A stretch of DNA of 64,000 nucleotides from Haematobia irritans (Eukaryota > Arthropoda > Insecta > Diptera > Muscidae), in the NCBI RefSeq assembly GCF_050003625.1, contig NC_134401.1:71328632-71392631 (forward strand), written 5' to 3'. The notes below the pieces were generated by a model that was not told the DNA's origin, made no database searches, and saw only the letters and a list, made by a program, of their open reading frames with translations. The position numbers were made by a program, and so were the translations under genes. Below, one piece after another: positions 50,055 through 60,227 of the stretch. How positions within the stretch are numbered: position 1 is the first letter of the stretch; each line of letters begins with the position of its first letter.

Positions 50055-50344
50055 CACAGAAAAAATTTTCACGAAAATTTTTCCAATTAAAATCTTAATT
50101 GAGTTTTAAAAAATATTCAATTAAAAATTTAATTGATTCAACAAATTTTTTAATTGAAATAAAAATCAATCACACAAATTAATAGTATCAATTAAATATT
50201 TAATTGGATCAATCAATTTTTTAATTGACTGTCAATTAATTTTTTAATTGATACTATCATTTCTGTGATTGAAGACATTTCAATTAAAAAATTAATTGGA
50301 TCAATTAATTTCGTGATTGAATCAGAAAAAAATTTTTTTTTGTG
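50055..50344. mobile_element. 290-bp TA-MITE inserted in integrase
   Basis: CACAGAAAAAATTTTC at the left and AAATTTTTTTTTGTG at the right, with TA at 50053-50054 and 50345-50346. Joining across one TA restores the integrase reading EVIISDNGSQF. The interior is a series of TTAATTGAATCAATTAA-like palindromes. Confidence 0.88.
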
Positions 50345-51000
50345 TAGTGATAACGGGAGTCAATTTAAGTCACACGACTTTAATGCGTTTTTGACACAGC
50401 ATGGAATTTCTCATACTTATACTGCGGTCTGCTCGCCACAGTCCAATGCATCGGAGAGGGCTAATCGCTCTCTGATAGCTGGCATGAAAAACGACCACAA
50501 GCTCTGGGATGAGAAATTGAGCTTTATAAGCTGTTCTCTAAGGAACTCGTATCACCAAAGCTTGGGTTGTTCGCCCTATTACGCCTTATTTGGCTTAAAT
50601 ATGTTAACCCATGGGTCAGAATATGCCTTGTTTAGAAATTTGCAACAACTTGAGGAACCTGTGGCTAAGATAGATCGAACCGACCAATTACAACTTGTTA
50701 GACATGATTTGCAGGAGAAAATTCGGGAAGCTTTTCAGCAAAACGAAAAGAGATATAATCTTAGGAGTCGTGTACCTGATTTTAAAGTAGGGCAGGAGAT
50801 ATACCGACGAAATTTCGCCCAGAGTAATTTTCGACAAAATTTTAATGCCAAGTTGGCACCTGTTTTCATCAAAGCCCGTATAAGAGAGCGTCTTGGAAAA
50901 CACTACTATGTTTTGGAAGACCTGCAAATTAGTAGGCACATTCCATGCCAAAGATATTCGGTCCTGAGTGTCCTTTTCAAAATAATTCTTAGTTTTGTTA

Positions 51001-51306
51001 TGGACACTGCTGCATCCCAGCAAAATTTTCTCCCAAAGATGTTCTTTATTTTAACTGCACAGGAAGTTCATTTGAGTCAATTTTTTATAACTCGCAGTTC
51101 TCATATTTTAATGGGAAATTTAAATGTTTCTGTTTCAAATAGGGTAAAAATAGATTAAAAATGAATAAAATGATATAAATCATTTAAATTTTGGCGAACA
51201 AAATGTTAAATCTATTCTAGAAAACTTGCGAGTTTTGGAAAATAATTGATGTCAAACGTTCCAGACAAGACTTAGAATGCGTTGAAACTTATAGAAAATT
51301 TAAAAC
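51001..51306. mobile_element. CCCAGCAAAATT MITE, left part
   Basis: Near-identical to the left portion of 37636-38018. It is interrupted at 51306 by LTR sequence and resumes at 53346, but with 137 bp (51170-51306) repeated at 53346-53482. Confidence 0.8.
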
Positions 51307-51616
51307 TGGTATAGTGTTGCCATCGCTTATCATTTTTTTTAACTCACCACTAGGAATTGCTGTTGCCTGGACACGTGTAGATTATTTTTTCTTGAAATAA
51401 CTCAACAAATAACAAGCCATTGTATGTTTTTATTCAACTTCATTGTTTAATATTGTCAAAGCGTGCTGTATTGACAACAAAAACGCTAGGAAACGTGAAA
51501 AAGGGAATTATTCGCCGTCAAGCTTATTGTATTTGCCGTTGCGGCAAAAATGTTTCGCCTACCGCCTATCGCTATGGTTATATTTACACACTTATTGTTG
51601 CTCGGCTAGAATAGTA

Positions 51617-52924
51617 AAGGGTGATTTGTTAAGAGCTTGATAACTTTTAAAAAAAAAAAAAACGCATAAAATTTGCAAAATCTCATCGGTTCTTTATTTG
51701 AAACGTTAGATTGGTCCATGACATTTACTTTTTGAAGATAATTTCATTTAAATGTTGACCGCGGCTGCGTCTTAGGTGGTCCATTCGGAAAGTCCAATTT
51801 TGGGCAACTTTTTCGAGCATTTCGGCCGGAATAGCCCGAATTTCTTCGGAAATGTTGTCTTCCAAAGCTGGAATAGTTGCTGGCTTATTTCTGTAGACTT
51901 TAGACTTGACGTAGCCCCACAAAAAAATAGTCTAAAGGCGTCAAATCGCATGATCTTGGTGGCCAACTTACCGGTCCATTTCTTGAGATGAATTGTTCTC
52001 CGAAGTTTTCCCTCAAAATGGCCATAGAATCGCGAGCTGTGTGGCATGTAGCGCCATCTTGTTGAAACCACATGTCAACCAAGTTCAGTTCTTCCATTTT
52101 TGGCAACAAAAAGTTTGTTAGCATCGAACGATAGCGATCGCCATTCACCGTAACGTTGCGTCCAACAGCATCTTTGAAAAAATACGGTCCAATGATTCCA
52201 CCAGCGTACAAACCACACCAAACAGTGCATTTTTCGGGATGCATGGGCAGTTCTTGAACGGCTTCTGGTTGCTCTTCACTCCAAATGCGGCAATTTTGCT
52301 TATTTACGTAGCCATTCAACCAGAAATGAGCCTCATCGCTGAACAAAATTTGTCGATAAAAAAGCGGATTTTCTGCCAACTTTTCTAGGGCCCATTCACT
52401 GAAAATTCGACGTTGTGGCAGATCGTTCGGCTTCAGTTCTTGCACGAGCTGTATTTTATACGGTTTTACACCAAGATCTTTGCGTAAAATCTTCCATGTG
52501 GTCGAATAACACAAACCCAATTGCTGCGAACGGCGACGAATCGACATTTCACGGTCTTCAGCAACACTCTCAGAAACAGACGCAATATTCTCTTCTGTAC
52601 GCACTGTACGCATTCGTGTGGTTGGTTTACTGTCCAATAAAGTAAACTGAGTGCGAAACTTGGTCACAATCGCATTAATTGTTTGCTCACTTGGTCGATT
52701 ATGTAGACCATAAATCGGACGTAAAGCGCGAAACACATTTCGAACCGAACACTGATTTTGGTAATAAAATTCAATGATTTGCAAGCGTTGCTCGTTAGTA
52801 AGTCTATTCATGATGAAATGTCAAAGCATACTGAGCATCTTTCTCTTTGACACCATGTCTGAAATCCCACGTGATCTGTCAAATACTAATGCATGAAAAT
52901 CCTAACCTCAAAAGAATCACCCTT
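51617..52924 (-). mobile_element. Full-length mariner-like element (TA-flanked)
   Basis: A 1308-bp element with TA at 51615-51616 and 52925-52926. Ends are AAGGGTGATTTGTTAAG and, inverted, AAGGGTGATTCTTTTG, so the TIRs share about 11 bp and then diverge. The empty site GAATAGTATTTCTCCC is preserved at 40762-40777 and, inverted, near 8261. Confidence 0.9.
51725..52811 (-). pseudogene. mariner transposase, one frameshift from complete
   Basis: The ATG at 52811 opens 303 codons. An N-terminal helix-turn-helix region (NEQRLQIIEFYYQNQCSVR) is followed by a second (SIRRRSQQLGLCYSTTWKIL). Then come the catalytic FSDEAHFWLNG, WFQQDGATCHTARD and SCDLTPLDYF. I count 36 residues between the second and third Asp, rather than the 34 of classic mariner. 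An extra A in the run at 51922-51928 shifts the frame right after the third Asp. The C-terminal part (WGYVKSKVYRNKP to the stop at 51725) continues in the other frame. The fragment at 10140 has the shorter run, so the shift is a private mutation. Transposase function would need both domains; this copy is likely dead. Confidence 0.9.
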
Positions 52925-53345
52925 TATTTCTCCCATAGTAAAAAAAACTCATTCATAAATACTCTCATTGAATTTAACTAAGCAGTAGATTTAGAGAAGT
53001 ATTTTTGAGTATTTATGAATTGGGACACATAACAAATCAATGATATTGTTGTTCTTGCTACAATCACATAGTAATGCTTCTTCTAGATGTTTTGATTTTA
53101 TTCTTGATTCGTTTGTTTTGATCCCTATGTTTTTTCATTGATAGTTTTTTTTTTATTTCTTTCTTCGTTTAAAATATTTACACTATGCTACGATAAATAT
53201 CAATATAGATGTTAAAATTTAAGTCCTAAATTTCTACTTTCGACCATAATTATAATTAATCTCTACTATGTGAATTTTAATAAATTTATCGATTATAAAT
53301 CATGTACCTAATACCTAACTTTTCCTTATCAAGTATGATAATAAT

Positions 53346-53558
53346 ATGATATAAATCATTTAAATTTTGGCGAACAAAATGTTAAATCTATTCTAGAAAA
53401 CTTGCGAGTTTTGGAAAATAATTGATGTCAAACGTTCCAGACAAGACTTAGAATGCGTTGAAACTTATAGAAATTTTAAAACTTAGTCATTTGTCGAAAT
53501 ATCACATATTTTCTTCACATCCAATACACTGAATTTTGCTGGGATATTACGATTAGAA
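53346..53558. mobile_element. CCCAGCAAAATT MITE, right part
   Basis: Begins ATGATATAAATCATTTAAAT, repeating 51170 onward. It ends GAATTTTGCTGGGATATTAC and runs directly into the duplicated host block. It is the same order as 37636-38018 plus 39316 without the modular repeat. Confidence 0.8.
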
Positions 53559-54807
53559 TTTTTTTTTATTTTATTTGTTCAATATATACCATTGATTTTT
53601 TTTTGATTTTTTATTTATCCCATTTATTTTATTTTACTAGTTTTTGTTCTCTTAGCGTTTCTATATCAGTACATGATTCATTATTAGGCATTAAATTGAA
53701 TTGATTAATTATGGTCCGACCTGTAGTTACATCGATTGCTGTTTGATATTTCTTCGAGCGTAATCGATTTATTGATATAGAATACCTAATCGGAAGTAAT
53801 CTTATTTTGACATCTGGTAAGAACTTCCTCCCAAATTTTGCCGTTCACGTGTACAGATCTACATTATCTAAAGACGCAAAAGTGAAGAAATCTGTAATTT
53901 ATCCGTCCATCATAAACAAATTTGAAAAATTGCATTAGTGAATTGAGTAAAAATTTACTTTTGGTAAGGAAGTTTGTCATATTATACTCCATGCCATAGT
54001 AAAATTGAAAAATTTCTCAGACGTACAAAGACTACTGGAATACAGGAATTCGTAGTCCCAGAAAACATAATAATTTTTACTATTGGCAAATTTGCCAAGA
54101 TCCAGTACCTAATTCCCTAAGGTAATAATCCATCACGGAATCATTATTCCGTTCAGGTTCTAAAAAAAAATCTTTTATATTTATTTTATATATCAGGGAT
54201 CAAAAAGAGGGGTCTGGCTACCGAATGCGATCATGGTGACCGAAATAAGAAAGGAAACCAGGAGCCAATCTAAAAATTTTATAAATCCCATTCACTAATG
54301 AACTGGTCTAATACCCATTTTTGTGCTTAGCTTGAAAGCAAGAAATATCCAGCCCATACACAAAGCAAAGAGAGGATTAAATATAAGAAACGAACGGTCA
54401 ATTCAATTATGCTTCTGAACAAGGAATTCAGTCAAATTCTATTCTTGTAAAAACGACACGTGTATGAGGAGCAGTAAAGACTCCAGTTCAACAGCAATAT
54501 TTACGGTTCTGGCGAGTCATTGGATTTTAGTGTCCACGCAAGAAAAGCTGATCAAAACGAATTAAAACTTTTCCTGAATAATCAAATAGTGGCATTCTGA
54601 ATTTCCCAACATATCATAATCTACATTTTATTGCATAGGCACCATAAAGACTCTTTAGAAATTAAGTGAGAAAGTGAAATTGGTAGTAACCCGAGTAATT
54701 GTACAAAAACAAAGAAAAGTAATTATTTTTTCCCAGCAATAATCTTCGACATCACCTACTTTGATCATCGAACTGGAGAGGCCTCTGCTGACTTCGAGAA
54801 TCAAGTG
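53559..54807. repeat. Duplicated host block, copy 2 (matches 39316-40568)
   Basis: See copy 1. This copy lacks the 1.3-kb modular repeat and is followed by a much longer (TA) array after the exon donor. Confidence 0.9.
54737..54807 (+). CDS. Candidate 71-bp exon, copy 2 (identical to 40498-40568)
   Basis: Same acceptor (TTTTTTCCCAG), same 71 coding bases, same donor (GTAAGTTTTATAAAA). If both were spliced in series, the protein would carry the 24-residue segment twice. The first copy ends on a codon boundary while the exon needs one incoming base, so tandem inclusion would shift the frame. At most one can be used per transcript unless the assembly is wrong. Confidence 0.5.
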
Positions 54808-54825
54808 GTAAGTTTTATAAAAAAG

Positions 54826-55454
<629 letters not shown>

Positions 55455-55468
55455 CCTCCCACTTTAAG
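55455..55468 (-). promoter_or_regulatory. Errantivirus polypurine tract
   Basis: Minus strand TTAAAGTGGGAGG precedes AGTTAAC. It is positioned between the env stop and the LTR, as expected for plus-strand priming. Confidence 0.7.
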
Positions 55469-55497
55469 TCCACGCGTCCTCGTGTGGCAATTTAGAG

Positions 55498-57075
55498 TCA
55501 AAAGAAGGGTAAACTGTAAATGCCTTTATTTTTTGTAGCATTACATACTTCAGTGTCTTCATTGTCTCTGCCGACCATGTTTGCAAAAGATTTCTCTCTA
55601 TTTTGGGAGTCTTCTTTATTTTGGGGGTCAGGGCTAATTTCTTTTTCACCGGTTGGAGCTGGATTTCCAAGTTTGGCCGCAGGTAATTTTTTCCGGCAAT
55701 TTGCAATTAGGAATGCAATCAATACCAATAAGATTAGCAAGGGCGTAATACTAATTATCAGACTGATGTTATTTTTTGTTCTTAAACTCTGCAGTATAAG
55801 GGTGTTATTCAAGTTCATTTGGTTAACCAGTTCCAGAGATAATATTTTCTTCTGATCAGTGTTTTTTGTCGGTTGGACTAGGGCAGGTAAAGGTTTCAGA
55901 CTTGAGATCTGGGATGATTTGTAGGTTCTATTGTTGATTTGCACAGTCGAATTATAGTAGTGGATGATATACGAGCCGTTGAGCCATAGTTTTGAGTCAT
56001 CTGTTATTACTTCCCCGATGTATTGGTTCAGTATTATGACATTCTCATCAATTTCTTCTATCGTTGGGACGTGATCATTGTTGGTGGTAGTACAGGTTGA
56101 ACTCTGGCTATTGAGCAACTTAGGAATGCAGTTTGTGTTAGTAATGTCTATAATTTGGTTTGCTTCACAAATATTTAATGAATTATATGTTTTACAATTT
56201 TTTTTAAGTCCAAAAATTTTTTTTCTACACTCAAGAATGTATTCAAAATCTATTTTTAAAATTTCTTTCCGTTTTTATGGGTCTTATTAATTTTTTCTTA
56301 CAATTTTCTTCATTTGTTGTAGGAATACTTATTATATAGATTACATTTAATCCTTCTGAGGCAATTTTAACTTTAGAAAAGTGTAGCAATTCATCGATAC
56401 TACTGAAAGGAATATTTTCCTTGTCAAAAATATCGTTTATAGTGTCTATTTCAATAGACGACAAAATGAAAGAGTTTACAACATTTACTTTGGCCAAATG
56501 GATTGCTAATTCGACATTGACAATTTCATCTTTTAATATTTCAAGTTTGTATTTTAATTCAATAAGTTTTTCATTTTCTTGGTAGTCATCTGACTTTATA
56601 ATTTTTACTATTTCGTTTGACATTTTGGCAAGTTCGTTTAGTTTTTCTACTGACAGTTTATTAATTATTATTTGATTTTCGTTGTTAATTAGTGTATTAT
56701 CAATCTTTTTCTGAACTATTTCGAAATCGTGCCGGTCTGGGCTGCCAGCCAGCAATTTCCAGGCCGTTCCAAGGAAATCTAATGATCTTTTTGTTCTTAT
56801 TCTAGGTTTTATTCTTGATATGTGAGATTTGATTTGAGATAAGGTAAAGGAAAGGTAGGGGATTAGGGGATGACGGCTGCTATTTTTAAAGATGTTGTCC
56901 TCAAATTGGTGTACCATGTTCTCATAACTTTGTAGATCGATAGTATGGATTATTTTAAATGATCCCGTTTGAATTTTCGCAAGACCTGCGTGCATTGTAA
57001 TTAGTTTGGAATTAGAATAGTCCAGAATCTGGACTTCTGATCTGCATAATGACAGCAGTAATATTATTCTGCAAG
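55498..57075 (-). pseudogene. env: Errantivirus Env, one frameshift
   Basis: The reading begins with a hydrophobic leader (about 57070, RIILLLSLC), ahead of the ATG at 56995. A possible acceptor CCTTGCAG lies there, as env of this group is made from spliced RNA. Residue order: a surface domain, a dibasic furin-type site (RIRTKR), and a hydrophobic fusion-like stretch (SLDFLGTAWKLLAG). Helical sequence follows to 56243. After a frameshift in an A-rich run (about 56240), the frame continues from about 56235 to the stop at 55498. It has N-glycosylation sites, a membrane anchor (ISLIISITPLLILLVLIAFL) and a tail of about 65 residues. It is the envelope of an insect endogenous retrovirus. As it stands the protein is broken. 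Confidence 0.85.
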
Positions 57076-57093
57076 GTAATAAATAAAAAGGAA

Positions 57094-60000
57094 TTAATTC
57101 CTAATGTGGCTTTTGTGGACAATTCGCCCACTTTCAGTTACTACTGTAGAATTTCTATTTGCTTTCACTATTTCTTCTTTATATCTTTCTGATAATTTTG
57201 TACCTAAACGTTTATTAATCTTTACGAAGATATGCTGTCCTGGTAAAAACTCCTTTGCCTCAGTTCTACTTTTATTGTGGTAATTTGTGTCTTTTGCCTG
57301 TTTCTTTTTTAGTTTGTCGATATTTGAAAGCCGTGTACGGTCGTAGCTTCCTGGAGAAAAATCTACAGTTCGCCCGAAAAATAAGTCAACTGGCTTTTTT
57401 CCTGTCGTAGAGTGGATAGAGTGGTTATACTCATTAACGGATTTTTCTAAAAGTTCTTCGAAATCCCGACATACTCCCTCTGCTTTTATGCACCTCAAAA
57501 GTTCGGCTAGTGTAGAATGGAACCTTTCAATTTGTCCATTTACTTCACTCCTGTAAGGTGGACAGATAAATACATCAATACCTAATTCATCCTTCATCAT
57601 AAACATTATCGACGCAGAATTAAGTGACCTTTCATTGTCTATCACTACAGTCTTCGGTACTCCATAAAAAAACAACAGATCTCGTAGAGGTCTTCGTATA
57701 TCTTCTGTAGACTTTCCTTCAATTATTCGAACTTGAGCATATTTTGAAAATTTATCAATGGATGTAAGAATTAATTTTTTGTCCGTGGAAAAAATATCTA
57801 AATGTATGACTTGTCCTGGATATGTAGGAATCGGGGTTTCATTTAATTTCGGGGTATTGGGGTGCCTTTCATACTTATTTCTTTTGCAAATTGTACACAT
57901 TTTTACGATTCTTTTCACTTTACTAAACATTCCAGGAAAATAATACTTTTCCAAGATTTTTATCTTATTTTCTTCCGCGTTGCGATGTGCTCTGTTATGA
58001 GTGTCGATTATGATGTTCTCTTGGTCAGCTTCCGACGTAATATCTTCGATAAATTTTTGAGAAAAGACGGTTTTATAATTCTGAAAATTGTCGGGATAAA
58101 TTTCCTGTATTTTACCCATTATACTCTCGGGAGCTTTAATGCAGTTCCTTATTGATGGATTTAAATATCTCTTTAGAAAGTCGGTGAGTTTTTCTGTGGT
58201 AAATTCTCTTTCGCTAATAATATACCTATGATACCCCGGAAAGATAATTTTGAATTGATAAGATGGTTCGTCACTCAAAGAGATCAAGATTTGGTTTTTA
58301 AACACATTTATGGGAGCTTCTACACTCGGTATAAGATTTTCGGCAGAGCTTTCAGCACTGTGCACAGATCCAGTCAGGGTGTTTATGCCAGAGGTAGGCG
58401 GTCTTGATAAAGCGTCTGCAACTATGTTAGTACTACCTGGTTTATACTTTATTTCATGATTATATTCCTCAATAATGGCCTTCCATCTTTTCATTTTCAT
58501 GTTACTATTTTTGTTGCTTAGTGCATATGTTAATGGCTGGTGGTCGGTGTAGATTATCACCTTTGATTTGCCATATAGGTAGTTTCTAAGAATATCCAAT
58601 GCCCAGACTATTGCTAACATTTCTCTTTCATTAGTGACATAACTCTCTTCTTCTGCTGAGAGTACCCTTGAGATAAATGTTATAGGCCGACCGTCTTGGC
58701 TTAGTACAGCACCAATGGCAACATTTGAAGCATCAGTTGTTAATTGGAAATCTTTTTCGAAATTGGGATATGACAATATCACCTCATCTGATATTAGCGC
58801 ATTTTTTATTGCATCAATTGCTTTCCTTCCTTCATCATTCAGATGTATCTTAATCTTACTAGATACATTTTTAGAAACTCTTCCATTAACTCCCCTCAAT
58901 AAATTAGTTAATGGTTTTGCCATTTCAGCAAATCCTTTTATGAACCGCCTATAGTAGTTAAAGAGTCCTAGAAGGGAACGAAGTTCTTTTAATGTATTAG
59001 GATATGGAAAATTTACGATGGTTTCAACTTTTTTAGGGTTTGTTTTCACTCCGTCGACGGATACTACAAAACCTAGAAATTCCAGTTCTTGTTTGAAAAA
59101 CTCACACTTGTCCAATTGTACTTTCATATTAGCTTTCTCTATAGTGTCAAAAATTATATCAAGATGTTTAATATGGTCTTCTTCGGTTTTACTGAAAATT
59201 ATAATATCGTCTATATAGACGTAACATATTTTCCCTATGAAGTTACGTAGAATATCATCTAGTGCTCGTTGGAATATTGCTGGTCCATTTTTTAGACCAA
59301 ATGGGAGCCTTGTAAATTCATATTTTCCATTACATACGGAGAATGCTGTTTTTTCTCGATCCTCTTCTTTAAGTGGTATTTGGTGGAATCCACTTTTTAA
59401 ATCTATGACCGAAAACCATTTATTTCCTCCGAGATTAGACAGCACCTCTGTGATCTCAGGTATAGGATATTTGTCTGAGATTGTTATAGTATTTAACTTC
59501 CTATAATCTATTACTACTCTATATTTCTTTATACCAGACGCATCCTCTTTTTTCGGTACCACCCAGATGGGAGAATTATATGGGGATCGAGATGGCTGTA
59601 TTATCTCATCTCTCAATAACTTTTTTATTTCTTCGTCAACAACTTCTCTCAAGGAAAAAGGGTATGGATAATTTCTAGTATACGATGGCATATCTGAATT
59701 TGTTCTTATCTCAGCAACCACTTTTGTAGTATAAGTCAACTTTTCATCGGGTTCTGTAAATAGATTTGGATGTTTTTTTATAATTCCCCTTAAGTTTATT
59801 GATTGATCATTAGTTAAGTGTTCAGTTCTTAACTCTATGTTGTTAACGTCTTGGAAAAAATGTTGGGATGTGACTATTTTTCCAATATGTTTTACCCAAA
59901 AATAATTTTCGGCTGTATAAATGCAGACAATTCCCTTAAGGTGTCGCTACCTAGTATTGCATCAAAGGTTTTTAATCCTGGTAAAAGGAAAAATTTTATA

Positions 60001-60227
60001 GGCTCTATTTTTGGTCCAAAAATATCTAGAAATGTATGGTGGGTTATTTTTATACTTTTACTGATTGAATTTGCCGTGAAACTTCCCTGATTACATATTG
60101 GATTTTTTACAAGGTCTGTCTTAATATAATTTTTGTTGCTTCCTGTGTCTAAAAGAATTTTCAACATTTTGCCGTTCCCCGTTTTAATTTTGAAATAGGG
60201 CAACGAGGAACTCTTTAGGCAAAAAAA
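57094..60227 (-). pseudogene. pol: Errantivirus Pro-Pol
   Basis: Entered by -1 frameshift from gag at 60221-60227. Protease has LLDTGSNKNYI (DTG active site, about 60150). The protease frame stops at 59892 (TAA). The remaining frame, shifted by one in a T-run at about 59895-59900, is open through RT (FSVIDLKSGFHQIPL; CYVYIDDIIIFS, YIDD). RNase H follows (FQLTTDASNVAIGAVLS; TNEREMLAIVWAL; YTDHQPL). Integrase comes last (HNRAHRNAEENKI..CTICKRNK; HLDIFSTDKKL; VIDNERSLNS; NGQIERFHSTL), to 57094. All catalytic residues are present in 881 uninterrupted codons. The single break at 59892 looks like a one-base indel, so this is a fairly young insertion. Confidence 0.9.

Larger units (their letters stand above)
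43896..51000 (+). pseudogene. Pol of the RING-Gag gypsy element, split by two insertions
   Basis: The protease region (to 44584) has LIDTDASISFIG, where DTG is expected, so the active-site Gly is Asp. RT runs 44820-45102 (VIEPSSSPWSSP; SKLDLKDAYWQIAL), is interrupted by hAT 45103-48495, and resumes at 48504 (LTAFTVPGRPLYQF; YLDDLVIV) to about 49070. RNase H reads YVHCDASNFGIGAVL and TERECLAAIEAI (49075-49346). Integrase follows, with H2C2 (HDSPISCHGGNHKTLE..CELCK), YVDLLGPYP, then a 290-bp MITE. It resumes SDNGSQFKSHDF and SNASERANRSL (DDE complete) to about 50980. Frames break at about 44600, 49085, 49345 and 49850. The domain style resembles the Mdg3/micropia-blastopia branch. The 3' end is replaced by a MITE at 51001. 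Confidence 0.88.
51307..53345 (+). mobile_element. LTR fragment of the RING-Gag gypsy family, containing a mariner
   Basis: Starts TGGTATAGTGTTGCC and follows the LTR to AAGTATGATAATAAT, equivalent to 41226. The last 450 bp of the LTR are missing. A mariner occupies 51617-52924. It lies downstream of the gypsy pol but is separated from it by a MITE, so I do not call it a simple 3' LTR. Confidence 0.75.

Noticed and set aside
55520..55855. Plus-strand frames opposite env, pol and gag (for example 59018-59506, 61362-61775)
   Set aside because: They are antisense shadows of well-supported minus-strand genes, and the latter recurs at 10564 only because the segment is duplicated.
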